64,000 nt of DNA from assembly GCF_900963305.1 (NCBI RefSeq), contig NC_042529.1:2476001-2540000 (forward strand), in the 5' to 3' direction. The notes beneath the pieces are model-generated. The model was not told the origin of the DNA, searched no databases, and saw only the letters and a program-made list of their open reading frames with translations. Positions 54,283-64,000 of the stretch are shown here, piece after piece. The DNA is from Echeneis naucrates. Taxonomy: Eukaryota > Chordata > Actinopteri > Carangiformes > Echeneidae. Numbering within the stretch: position 1 is the stretch's first letter; each line of letters starts with the position of its first letter. The position numbers were made by a program, and so were the translations under genes.

Positions 54283-54618
54283 AGAAGAAGACGAGGAGGC
54301 GGAAGAAGAAGAAGAAGAAGAAGACGAGGAGGCGGAAGAAGAAGAAGAAGGAGAAGGAGGAGAAGAAGAAGAAGAAGAAGAAGAAGGAGGAGGAGAGAAG
54401 AAGAAGAAGAAGAAGAAGGAGGAGGAGAAGAAGAAGAAGAAGAAGAAGACGAGGAGGAGGAGGAGGAGGAGGAGGAGGAGGAGGGGAGAAGAAGAAGAGG
54501 AGGAGGAGGAGGGAGAAGAAGAAGAAGAAGAAGACGAGGAGGAGGAGGAGGGAGAGAAGAAGAAGAAGAAGAAGGAGGAGGAGGAGGAGGAGGAGGAGGA
54601 GGAGGAGGAGGGAGAAGG
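54283..54618 (+). repeat. GAA/GAG purine tract (about 335 bp)
   Basis: Almost pure purine on the plus strand: alternating blocks of GAA/AAG and GAG/AGG triplets with only five interrupting pyrimidines (GACGAGGCGG-type). It ends 77 bp before the zinc-finger ATG. Because no T occurs, all plus-strand frames are open and read as Glu/Lys/Arg/Gly runs. One of these frames is in phase with the downstream zinc-finger start. Confidence 0.95.
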
Positions 54619-54694
54619 CGGAAGTGGGGACTTACCGGATCCTGGGCCGAGGTCCGGACGACCCGAAGGTCCGGGTGAAGCTCCCCGAGCCGTC

Positions 54695-57180
54695 ATGTCC
54701 AGAGAGCGGGCGCTCCGGAAGCTGGTGGCCGACAGACTGTCTGCAGCTGCGGGGCAGATTTTCAGAGTTCTCTCGGCAGGTTTGGTTTTGTTTTTATATT
54801 AAAACAGAAATAAAATAGTGAGGCGACTTCACACCTCCAAAGAACAAAATACTTTTATTAAACTACTAATCATTTCATTTAACAAGCTCACAAGGCTTGA
54901 ATGCATTTCCTTTAAAAACAAATCAAAACATCTATAAATTCTTCTTAGTTAGAAATGTTCATCCTATTCCAAAAATTAAACAAGGACATTTATGTTTCAT
55001 CATAAAAAAATGTTTTGTGACACTTTTTACAAATTTCATCAATCCGAAATGCTGCAAAATTACAAATTGACATTTTATTGTAATTGTTTTTATTTTTAGT
55101 CATCCCTCTCTTTGTAGGTTTTGTGCTTCATTGCGTTTATTTTGTTCATCTTTTTCATTATTCTATGTCTTCTTGTGGTTGTCTTGCCTTTTTATATATT
55201 TTTTTTGAGCTGGAGTTGAAACTAGCTGTTCAGAAAGGAAGAACTCGATAAATACAGAAACTCTAAACAACCCTGACACTAAAACAGTTACGTCCTTTCT
55301 TCAGAAAACTGGACGGTAGAAATGTGCAGCTGAATTAGTTTGTTAGAAACGTACAAATGTAGTGAGTGAACTTTTTTCCTGTCTTACTTCCTTCCTGCAG
55401 AAATGTCTCCTGAGCAGCAGAGGGCAGTCATGCAGGAGCGACTGTTGGCTGTTGCTGATGAGATCTTCAGGATCTTGGAGATGATGATGAAAGAATACAA
55501 AGCCGACATCTCCCATTACGACATCCACCGGAAACAGGAACTGCTGGACTTCACGGAGACAACAGGTACATTATTCATCAAATTTTTGTATTTATTTGTT
55601 CAGTGATGCGTCAGACTTCCTTGTAGGCAGCTTATTGTTCAATTTCCACAAATTTTTAGATTTTTAAATCGTTATTTTCTTGGAACTTCCCCTCAGACAG
55701 ACCAACAATCTCTGATTCACCTGAGCAGAGCAGCAGCTCCGGGCAGGTTCAGGAAACATCTCATCCTCCGCAGCTTAAAGATGCAGCTACAGAGACGGAG
55801 CCTGAGTTTATCCAGGATGAACACTCAGATCGCGACCGAACACAGAGCGAAGAAGGAGGGAGCCGTCTGCTGCTGCCTGCTGACCAACAGGTTCTGTCAG
55901 CTGGGAGTGAGGATGATGACAGCTGTGAAGAGCTAAATGACAAACTGTGCAGATCAAACAGAAGAGGAACGCTTGAGAGGCAAAGTCAGAGTGCAGACAG
56001 CTGGGAAATGTGCAGAAGGTCTGGGAGGAAAGAGAAAAAGCTTCTGGGGAAAGTCCAAAGTGTTGGACGGAGCTGCTGCAGAGTCTGTGGGAAGTTCTTC
56101 CGCTACAAACGCTCTTTTCTGAAACACGTACTGAAGCACGAGCAGAGCGCAGGTCTGTGCGGCGTCTGCGGGAAACATCTGGACTCTGACGAGAGCCTGA
56201 AGCTGCATTTACAGACGCACAACGAGGAGAACAGCTGCAGGGATCAAACGGACAACAAAGAGACAAAGGCAGAGGGCTCCGACCGTGAGAATAAGGCCAG
56301 CGACAGCGACGGGGACTGGAAGGACAGCGACGAAGGAGACAGCGATCAAGAAAGAAAAACAAAAATCCCCACGTCAAACAATCCCAAGGGACCAAAGAAC
56401 AAGGACTGGAAGGATTTATCTCATCTGAAATACAGCTGTAAAGTGTGTGGCAGGCCCTTCTGCTACAGAGCCTCGTTTCTGAAGCATGTGCAGGAGGACG
56501 AGACGGACACGGACCTTTGTGGCGTCTGTGGGAAACACTTTGAGACCGAGGAGAGCTTGAGGCTTCACTTGCAAACTTACATCAGAACAAACGACTGCGA
56601 AGTTTGTGGCAAACACTTTGACGGCCACAAACAGCTGGAGATGCACATGAGAACGCACACCGGGGAGAAACCGTACATCTGCAGCGTCTGCGGCAAGGCC
56701 TTCGCCCAAAACGGGAACCTGATGGGACACATGAGGGTCCACACAGGTGAGAGGCCGTACGTCTGCAGCATGTGCGGTCAGAGCTTCAGCTTTAAGGAGT
56801 ACATGATGGCTCACATGAGGATCCACACGGGGGAGAAACCGTTCCTGTGCAGCGTCTGCGGGAAAGGATTCAGACAGAGGGGGACTCTGAAAACGCACAC
56901 GATGATCCACACCGGAGAGTCCACACATCGATGCAGCGTCTGCGACAAGAAGTTCTACAAGAGCGGCGCGCTGAAAATCCACATGAGGTCCCACACGGGG
57001 GAGAAGCCATACCTGTGTAACATCTGCGGGAAAAGCTTCACGGCGAGCAGCTCGCTCAGCAAACACATGGGAGTCCACGAGGGGCCGCAAGTCTGTGGCA
57101 AAAGGTTCCTGAGGAAAGAGGATCTGAAAAGACACGTGCAGATTCACGAAGACAACTCCACACAGCTGACCAGTCTGTAA
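54695..57180 (+). CDS. C2H2 zinc-finger protein, teleost type, KRAB-less
   Basis: Three coding exons in phase (54695-54779, 55401-55565, 55697-57180) give 577 residues. It is probably a sequence-specific nuclear DNA-binding regulator; orthology is not assignable. The N-terminus carries the RL.A.A..IFR.LE helix motif typical of many fish zinc-finger proteins, and here it appears twice. Exon 1 has [17 protein letters not shown], and exon 2 has [27 protein letters not shown], the fuller copy. Residues 84-210 are acidic and Ser/Gln-rich. Eleven finger positions follow from about residue 210: eight keep all C2H2 ligands, three are degenerate (numbers 3 and 4 lost the last His, number 11 the first Cys). 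TGEKP linkers join the middle fingers. An acidic spacer ([17 protein letters not shown]) separates fingers 2 and 3. The ATG used follows CCGTC and the 335-bp purine tract. An in-frame ATG at 54245 could add 150 Glu/Lys-rich residues. AATAAA is at 57344-57349. Confidence 0.85.
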
Positions 57181-59727
57181 TGCAGATTATAAAAGTATTT
57201 TTCAAGAAACTATGAGACCAAAAATGACACTAATTGTTTGATATTAATATTTTTCACGCCATCATACTGGAAGCCTTTTACTTCTCTAACATTCCTCTGT
57301 TGAACAGCGTGACAAAACAGGACACTCGAAGACACCAATTTATAATAAAATATAAAATTTTTCTTCTTAATTTGAATGTGAATATATTGTTTTGCTGTAT
57401 TCCACTTTATTTAACATTGTTTTTCTTACTGTTCTATCCATTTTTTTTTTACATTGTGCCTTACAGACACTTCAGGCGCAGTTGCGAGGGGGAAAAAAAA
57501 AAAAAAAAAATCACGAGTGAGCTGAGAAGACAACCAGCTGATGAATCACTAAAGACAATATTTTTCAGTCTACAAAATTGAAATGCAGCAGCGTCAGCAT
57601 GTTAGTGTTGTCATAAAACATTGAGCTAAGAGCCTGTAATGTTGCCTTAGATGTGACAACGATGTGCATTTTGACCTGGTTGAAAACCGGAAACCTGCAA
57701 AAACACAGTCAACAGTGAGACGTTCAGTTTAAACACAATTTATTTTTCTGCTTAAATAATTACTTGGATCATCCAGTGTAGGCTATGTTGGTTCGTCATA
57801 CATGTCGGTACCAGATTTATTATCAACAATGGATGCTTGGGGTGGTTTTGTATGAAAAAAGACAGGTGAATAAAAACAACAAACACATTTACACATGAAC
57901 AGTGATCGATTCTGTGATTTCATTTTTGTCATTCTCTCTGACCGTTTGTATAAAGGGGTCAGATTTTGGAGGTGTGGCTAAAAATGAGATCCTCTGTTCT
58001 GATGTAATTGCAACCAATTAAATATAGATAAAAATCATAAAACTGTCAAAAAAAAAAAAAAGGAAATCCCTCTTGCAAACCCACAGCAGACCTAAAAGCC
58101 GTATTGTGTGAACGATGGATGTACAGATGGACAGGTAGCATTTGATGTTGTGCGCGCACGCACACACACACACACACACACAGCCTGCAGGTTGCGTTCA
58201 GGGGCACTCAGTGCGACCCTGAAACCTCAATGAGTCTCGCCAGCTCGTGTGTGTGGAGTGTGCGTTCTGTAGAAGAAAAAAAAAAAAAAAGAAAGTAGAC
58301 GACGGATGTTTTTGGGTTAGTATGAGTGCTCACGCAGACTGGAAGTCCCATCGGACCCTCTAATTGTGTTACAGTGCTTTCGAATTAGGAGAAACAAAAG
58401 AAAAGCGTTAAAATAAAGTGACGTCACATGCAGTAAAATGTTTCTCTGAAGACAACGTTCCACAGACAGAGCGGAAGAAGCTGCTGGCCTTAAAAGAAAC
58501 GTCCTTTGTTTAAAATCAAGCAGTTTCTTTTTTTTTTTTAAATCTCATTTTCACATCCAGCTGTTTTGTTCCTTTTTATATTCGTTAAGGAAGAGCACGT
58601 CAGGTCACACACTCAAGGCTGCTCAAACTCTCTGCAAAGCTTCATCAACTCAAATCAGTGCATAAACAATCTGTGAAGCTACTGATTTTTTTTTTTTTTT
58701 TTTTTTTTTAGATTTTTATACAATGTCATTTATATACAACAAAAAAAAAAAAAAGAAATCACCCATTTACTATTATATTTCGTTATTTTTAAAAAAGAAC
58801 CACTTGGTACAGCCCAGTACTTCGGGTCCAGGAGGAAAAAATAGACCATATAAGGCGAGTGTCTGAGAGTGATTGAACCACAAGTCATTCCTTTTCTATT
58901 TTTTCTGTTTTTTCATTTTGTTTTGGGTTTTTTTTTTTTTTTTACTTGTTTTTGCGTCTTATCTTTGGTCGCAGACGCCTCCCGGTTCACCTCAAGACAG
59001 TTCCAGCTCACGTCCATGCGTGTCCTTCCTGCGTTGTTTCCAACAGTGAAGTGAGTTTTGGTGACATGCTCATGCGAAATCAAAGAAAAGTAACTTGTTT
59101 TTGCGTCGTCTTGCTGAAAACCATGCGTTATTAAGTGAAAAGCTTCAGACACGTTTCGGCTGATTGACGAGGCTTCTTTGTTTTGCAGGGACTCCACTCC
59201 TGTTTTTCCTCCCAAGGTGTGTGTGGTGTCGCATGTGGACAGCTGTGGACCTGCAGGGTAACAAACGTGACGTTCAAGTCAGAAATATTCAGCTATTAGT
59301 TTGAGCTTCTCAGCAAAAATGTGGAAACATTTTATGAATAACAATGACTGCAGTCACGCATCAAGAGTTTATAAAGTGAATCAGATCAGGTGAAGGCAAA
59401 AGCATAAAAAAAAAAAAAAGTAGTTTGATGTGAAGAGTTGAAACCATAAACTTGTTAGGAAAACGTCTACTGAGCTCATAAATGAGAAGTAGGAACATTT
59501 TCCCATAGACTATAATTTCCACATTATTGGCTTCATGTCTACATTCTGTTTTATATACGGGAGCTAAATGGGGTAAATAATTCTTACTCATCAAGTGATT
59601 AGTAAAATATTAAAATCTATTTTAGCATCAAATTTTAAAGAAAGTCGAACCTCAAAGGATTAAATTGTGTAACTTTTTTTTTTTTTTTACACAAACTCCT
59701 TACCAGGTTCAGTGCTGACCTCCGCTG
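57181..59727. other. Convergent 3' ends of the zinc-finger gene and ank1
   Basis: The zinc-finger 3'-UTR ends near 57370. On the minus strand an AATAAA at 57739-57744 could end a long ank1 3'-UTR (57.7-59.73 kb). The interval holds long A and T runs (57494-57510, 58686-58709, 58740-58754, 58929-58943) and an AC repeat at 58157-58180. No further coding exon recognised. Confidence 0.45.
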
Positions 59728-62700
59728 TTACGACTGACTCTTCTTCCCTTGTTTCTTGTTGGCACCATCTCCGGACTTGACCGGCAGAGACAGAAAAAGA
59801 TAAAGAAGAAGAAGTTAGTGTTTTTGTTCCAGGTAAATGTGTAACTCAGCCGCAGGACGTCGGTGGATCACAGGCAGCATGCTGAGGAGAGAGACAGTTA
59901 AAGACAGGAAGCAGAACACTGACGTTAAATTACATTTGCAAAACCAAAGTCACATGCTGAAATTTTCACCTTAAAATAGAGACGTTAGTATTTATTCTGT
60001 ATGTTAGATGAATCTCTGATTATTAGTAGTTTAAAAAGGGAAAACACAAACACTGCAAATCATAAACCTGCTCTATCACACAGCAAACAGCTCAGATTAA
60101 CGTCCAGATCAGACGGCACGACGTGACTTTCTGAAAAGGAACAATGAGAATGATACCTTTTTCTTTTTTTTTTATATATATTTTTGCTTGCCTACAGTCA
60201 GTTTTCATCCAAATTTACGAGAAAATTACAAGAAATCTCTAGAAAAACTGCAAAGGAATGCATTTCTTTGTGTTTTTTCCTCACTCCTAAACGGAACTTA
60301 AGAGTTGGAGCACTGATGATATTAACAGTTAACTATTAACTGATATTAACTTAACCAAAATCTGAAAATGTGCCAAAAACAGGTGGCTACAAACTTAGAT
60401 TTCAAAATGCCACGATTGATTGTGTTCATACAAAAAGAGCAAACTGTGGCTGTCAGTGTTCGAGGTGAAGGTTGAGCGGAAAACCGTCAAAGAACTTGAT
60501 TATTCTGAATTATTCTGAATTATCTTCACTAACGGACTTTGAAACGGCGTAAAGTGGCTCAAGCTGCTCTCCAAAGTCTTCAACACTACAAGAGAGAATG
60601 AGAAATAGTGGCCTGGTTTGGTCAGAAAACCGGTCACTGATTCTTTAGCATTACTCTGAGCGTTTACACACAGCTACAAAAGCTACAGCGTCATGCAGGA
60701 AGTGGCGGCGGCCGCCAGCATGGCCCAGAGGACTACGCCCGACGGTTAGTTCCTGTGCCGACCTCGGTTCTCCCTCTCTGGGCCTCCTCTCTGGACTTCT
60801 CGGCCTTGTGGCCGTGTCGGGAGCGCTTCCCTCTCCTCTTGCCCTTCCCCCCCGAGGCTGCCGCTGCTGTTCCTGCTGAAGGAGCAACATCCGCTACACC
60901 ACCAACACCACCAACACCAGCAGCAGTGACATCTGCTTCTACTGTAACAGTGTCGCCTTCGCTTGCCCTCCTCTCCTGTGAGTGGAACACACGACGCACC
61001 ACCTTCCTGATCACCTGTAGGGGGCAGACGCATGTCAGGGGTGAAGCGGAGGTGGTGGAGTGGGGGCAGGAAAAGCATTCTGGGAGGAAAAATAATGGAA
61101 GAAAGGGAGCGAGGGGTAAATGCGAGTGTGTGCGTGAGATACGGCCTTTTGATGATGACATGATCAGGGAAACCCTGGAGAGTGTGTGTGTGTGTATGTG
61201 TGTGTGTGTGTGCACGCGCTGTGGGAGAAGGATGGTGAGGTGATGATGGTTACTTTTCTGGTGACCAGATTCCCGTCTTCATCTGTGAACTGCTCCTCCG
61301 TCACAGACTCTCCGGGAACGTTTTTGGCCTCCTGCCCCTGGGACGAAGAGTTGAATATTAAAAAAGGAAAGAGATGAAGGGATGGGAGAGCAGGCTGGGA
61401 AATATGGGGTGGGGGGGGGGGGGGGGGGGGGGGTAATGTAGTGGCTCACATCAGAAAGCAGTGAGGAGCACATCATGCTACAGCAAGAATCACACGCACA
61501 CACAAACACGGTCGTATTCGTGTGTTTCCATCCACTCCAAAAATCAATATAAACTGATTGTGCTTATATCATCTGATGGGGTGCCGTTAAAACACCACAG
61601 AAGAAGAAAAGCAGGTCAGGAATGTGATTGACCTCAGGAAGTAATTTACTCTGAAGGTCATAAAAACCGTTTGACACATTTTTAAATGAAAACAGTTGAA
61701 TGTAAACACACACTTTCTATCACAACATCTCACTCTCGCAAAGCCCCAAAACTGCAAAGACACACACTGTGTTAACAAATATAAACAGAAGCCCTTTCTC
61801 TCAACAAAACCACACAAATGCCGTCAAACGCAAACCCGCAAAGGAGCCAACTTTTGTTCAACCGTACGACTCTGCGTCACCATTCGGCATCACACGCTGA
61901 CACAGAGTCGTCGAGCTGTAGCTAGTTCACCGCACGCCGCCTGCAGCCCTCCACACAGCAGATGGCACACACCTTCAGAATGACCCGTCTGCGGTACACC
62001 CTGGTGGTGACAGTGGTCTCCTCGTCAGAGCCGGACTCATCCGCTCTGACTCGTCCCTGACGAAGGCAGCCCGGCATGTTTGAGTGTGCACGTGTCATTT
62101 TTAATAAGAAGAAGAAACTGGAGGCTAAAACATTTTTGGTGCCCAAGAACACAATTTAATCCTTGAAAATTTTGTATAGAAGAGAACAAAAAAAGATAAT
62201 CGAGGTCAGCAAATGGCACAAACATCATGAAGGTAGAGTAGACTCTCACCTGGGCTTTGTGCTGGGACGAGCTGCCCCCCTCCTCCCGTCCTCTGCTTGG
62301 TCCCGCTGTACTGCCGTCCTCCTGAGATCCCCTCTTCTTGGCCTCCTTATCCTTTCCTTCCCTGGATGCAGCAGTTTGGACTCCGTTCTGCTCCGGTGAA
62401 TGGGTTAGAGTTTCAGGGCTGCGGGGAGGAAAAAAAATTGATGCACCGCCATCGCTGAACTGCTGCAGGTCTGACAACACTGCACAGAGGAAATGGAGGA
62501 ATTCAAAACAAACCCCACCTGCCCTCCACGGCGCCGGGCAGAGATGACGCGTCGGACGTCTCGCTTCTCCAACCTGGAACTGAACACACGTTCTTTTCTG
62601 CTTGCCGTACTTGTTCGAGGATGGCCTTCACCCTCTCCTCCGTCATGTCCTCGTCCTCCAAGCCCCCCTCCAGCTTTATGTCCTCCAGCAGACACTGCAG

Positions 62701-63167
62701 CCTCTCTTGGGTCATCTCTTCGTCCTCCTCCTCCTCCTCCTCCTCTTCTTCTTCTTCTTCTTTCCGTCCGTTTCCTCGACTGATGTCTGCGGCAGCGACT
62801 TCTTTTTGGTTTCCCTCCAAAGTTACAAGTTCTCTTCCTGGTTTCTCTACTGCCCTTCTTTCATTATCCGGCCTGTCACAAGAAATCAGCCCCACCTTTT
62901 CTTCCACTTTTTCTCCAGTCAGGGCCGTATCTTCTGCCCCAACAATAGGGGGCATGAGGGCAGGGCCTGGGGCCACGAGGGTGTCGCTGCTGGTGGTACT
63001 GGTGGTCTGTGTGAGGGACAGGTCGCTGGGTCTAACAGGTGTCGTCTTGCTAGGGGAATCTAAACTACCATCACCCTCACAAAAGAAGTTGTCTGAGCGC
63101 AGCGGGGTGGGGGGCTCGTACTTCAGGTCTGTGGGGGTTTGCATCTCCAGATCTATATTGTGGTATC
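59728..63167 (-). CDS. ank1: Ankyrin-1, C-terminal regulatory domain exons (partial gene)
   Basis: Six 3'-terminal coding exons in consistent phase: 63167-62519, 62418-62250, 62056-61973, 61337-61254, 61014-60763, 59775-59728. The gene enters from the right edge, so the ankyrin repeats, ZU5 domains and death domain are outside. Ankyrin-1 links spectrin to membrane proteins, and its C-terminal exons also form small ankyrins of muscle sarcoplasmic reticulum that bind obscurin. The joined stretch [20 protein letters not shown], continuing into [20 protein letters not shown] then [12 protein letters not shown], aligns with human sAnk1 ([44 protein letters not shown]). The first exon is acidic, with a Glu run and two tandem helices ([14 protein letters not shown] and [14 protein letters not shown]). 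After KVVRRV the protein diverges into a Gly/Ala/Val stretch and a basic tail. The last splice (GAG|GTCGGC to AG|TCCGGA, ending KKQGKKSQS) is the least certain. Reading through it would instead stop 11 codons later (about 60733). Confidence 0.85.
61176..61434. repeat. (TG)n and poly-G simple repeats around an ank1 exon
   Basis: A TG repeat with one TATG interruption at 61180-61212 and an uninterrupted run of 23 G at 61411-61433. They flank the 84-bp ank1 exon at 61254-61337 on its 3' and 5' sides respectively. Confidence 0.9.
62721..62762 (-). repeat. ank1: Glu-coding GAG/GAA repeat inside ank1 exon
   Basis: A CTC/CTT repeat on the plus strand reads as an uninterrupted run of glutamates in the ank1 C-terminal exon, within the context GRKEEEE...DEEMTQERL. 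It stays in frame. Confidence 0.9.
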
Positions 63168-64000
63168 CTGGGTGGGTGGCAGGAGTAAAGGATTAGAGGG
63201 CAAGGAGATCAAGGAGGGAAAGGAAAGAAAAAAGAGGGAATGAAGGGGGAACGGAAGGACACGTAGAGTGATGGAGGTGATGAAATGAGAAACACTTGGA
63301 ACATCTCATGGCAGCATTTGTTCAAAAGTCACACAGTGAGAACCCGAATACACTTTAAAGGCTCAGATGAAAACAAGCTTCAGGGAGTTAAAAGGGGACC
63401 TGCTGATATAAAGCACATTTTTCTATTGACACATTGGGGTTGTAATTGTGGTCACTTTGCAAATGCAGGTTAATTTTTCTCTCTCTATTTTAGCTCTGAT
63501 TAGTTCTTCACCAACTAAAAACATCTTGATCTTCTGCTGCTTGTCTGTCAATAAAACTCACTGACTGACTGACTCCTGGGAGAAATATTTCTGCCAGGAG
63601 TCAGTTGAGAACAAAGTAAGAGCTGCAAGAAATTGAATCTTGAACTTAAATTGATCAGGAAGCCAAAAACACAAGTTCAAATGAATACTGCTGCTAATGA
63701 ATGTGTTTCTAGGACTTTCCTTCTTGAACAAACACATTTCTCAAACACGTGTGTGTGACCGCTGAACAAGTTCTGCAGAGTAGACACATGACCAGATCAC
63801 TAGGTAATGGAAACAGAAATGAAAGTATCAGAGGCAGAATACAAAAGGTGAGATATAAACTCCAAAGACTGAATTCATACGCATCTAATAAAGTCTAATG
63901 AAGTCTAATGAACATTCAGTTGCACTAATGTCATCTGCAAAAGAACTGATGGAGTTCCCGGTGGTGTTTCAAGGTGGCACTTAAAAGAGTAAAGGCTTTT
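63168..64000 (-). other. ank1 intron, partial
   Basis: Upstream of the acceptor CACCCACCCAG|GATACC. No exon is recognised before the window ends; the death-domain exons must lie further right. Confidence 0.55.

Noticed and set aside
54220-54696. Poly-Ser/Phe open frame on the minus strand over the purine tract
   Set aside because: Artefact of the TTC/CTC repeat; no gene structure.
56416-57147. 243-codon minus-strand open frame opposite the zinc fingers
   Set aside because: Antisense shadow of the repetitive finger-coding exon.
62700-62770. Separate Ser-rich plus-strand frame in the ank1 exon
   Set aside because: Reverse reading of the Glu-coding repeat of ank1.

Overview
This window comes from the nuclear genome of a teleost fish, probably a percomorph. 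The genes are compact and intron-containing, with canonical vertebrate splice sites. Microsatellites are frequent, and degraded dispersed repeats and a tRNA-derived SINE head of a kind common in fish are present. The gene set corresponds to human 17q21.31 (DUSP3, ARL4D, TMEM106A, NBR1, PSME3, G6PC1), rearranged and joined to a zinc-finger gene and the 3' end of an ankyrin-1 gene. I found no prokaryotic, viral or CRISPR features. Exons were placed by reading splice sites and reading phase by hand and by comparison with remembered human proteins. No database search was possible.

Layout. 1-4.3 kb: first coding exon, part of intron 1 and promoter of dusp3 (minus strand; the remaining exons lie outside the left edge). 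4.4-22.7 kb: a gene-poor stretch of about 18 kb with no supportable gene, holding a SINE head at 15.3 kb, a degraded dispersed repeat at 9.5 kb and several simple repeats. 22.7-25.1 kb: arl4d (minus). 25.2-25.5 kb: a degenerate Tc1/mariner fragment. 25.6-30.2 kb: tmem106a (minus, 7 coding exons). 30.26-30.82 kb: a 556-bp segment bounded by 48-bp inverted repeats. 31.0-41.1 kb: nbr1 (minus, 22 coding exons, all phases consistent). 41.1-42.0 kb: a short head-to-head interval with a GATA microsatellite. 42.0-45.6 kb: psme3 (plus, 10 coding exons). 46.9-49.4 kb and 50.5-53.3 kb: two glucose-6-phosphatase genes arranged head to head. 54.2-57.35 kb: a C2H2 zinc-finger gene with a long GAA/GAG tract just upstream. 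57.7-64 kb: the last six coding exons of ank1 (minus; the gene continues past the right edge).

Biology. nbr1 (autophagy receptor) and psme3 (nuclear proteasome activator PA28-gamma) start 908 bp apart on opposite strands, so two protein-degradation genes may share a promoter region. The two glucose-6-phosphatase copies both keep the catalytic residues. They differ over most of their length, yet are nearly identical over about 230 bp of exon 5, which points to local gene conversion. The putative tmem106a promoter carries an exact 10-bp CLEAR-type palindrome next to a full CRE. I see no wholly new system. The most interesting items are the glucose-6-phosphatase pair, the nbr1/psme3 divergent promoter, the zinc-finger gene with a doubled N-terminal motif beneath a purine tract, and the inverted-repeat element at 30.3 kb.
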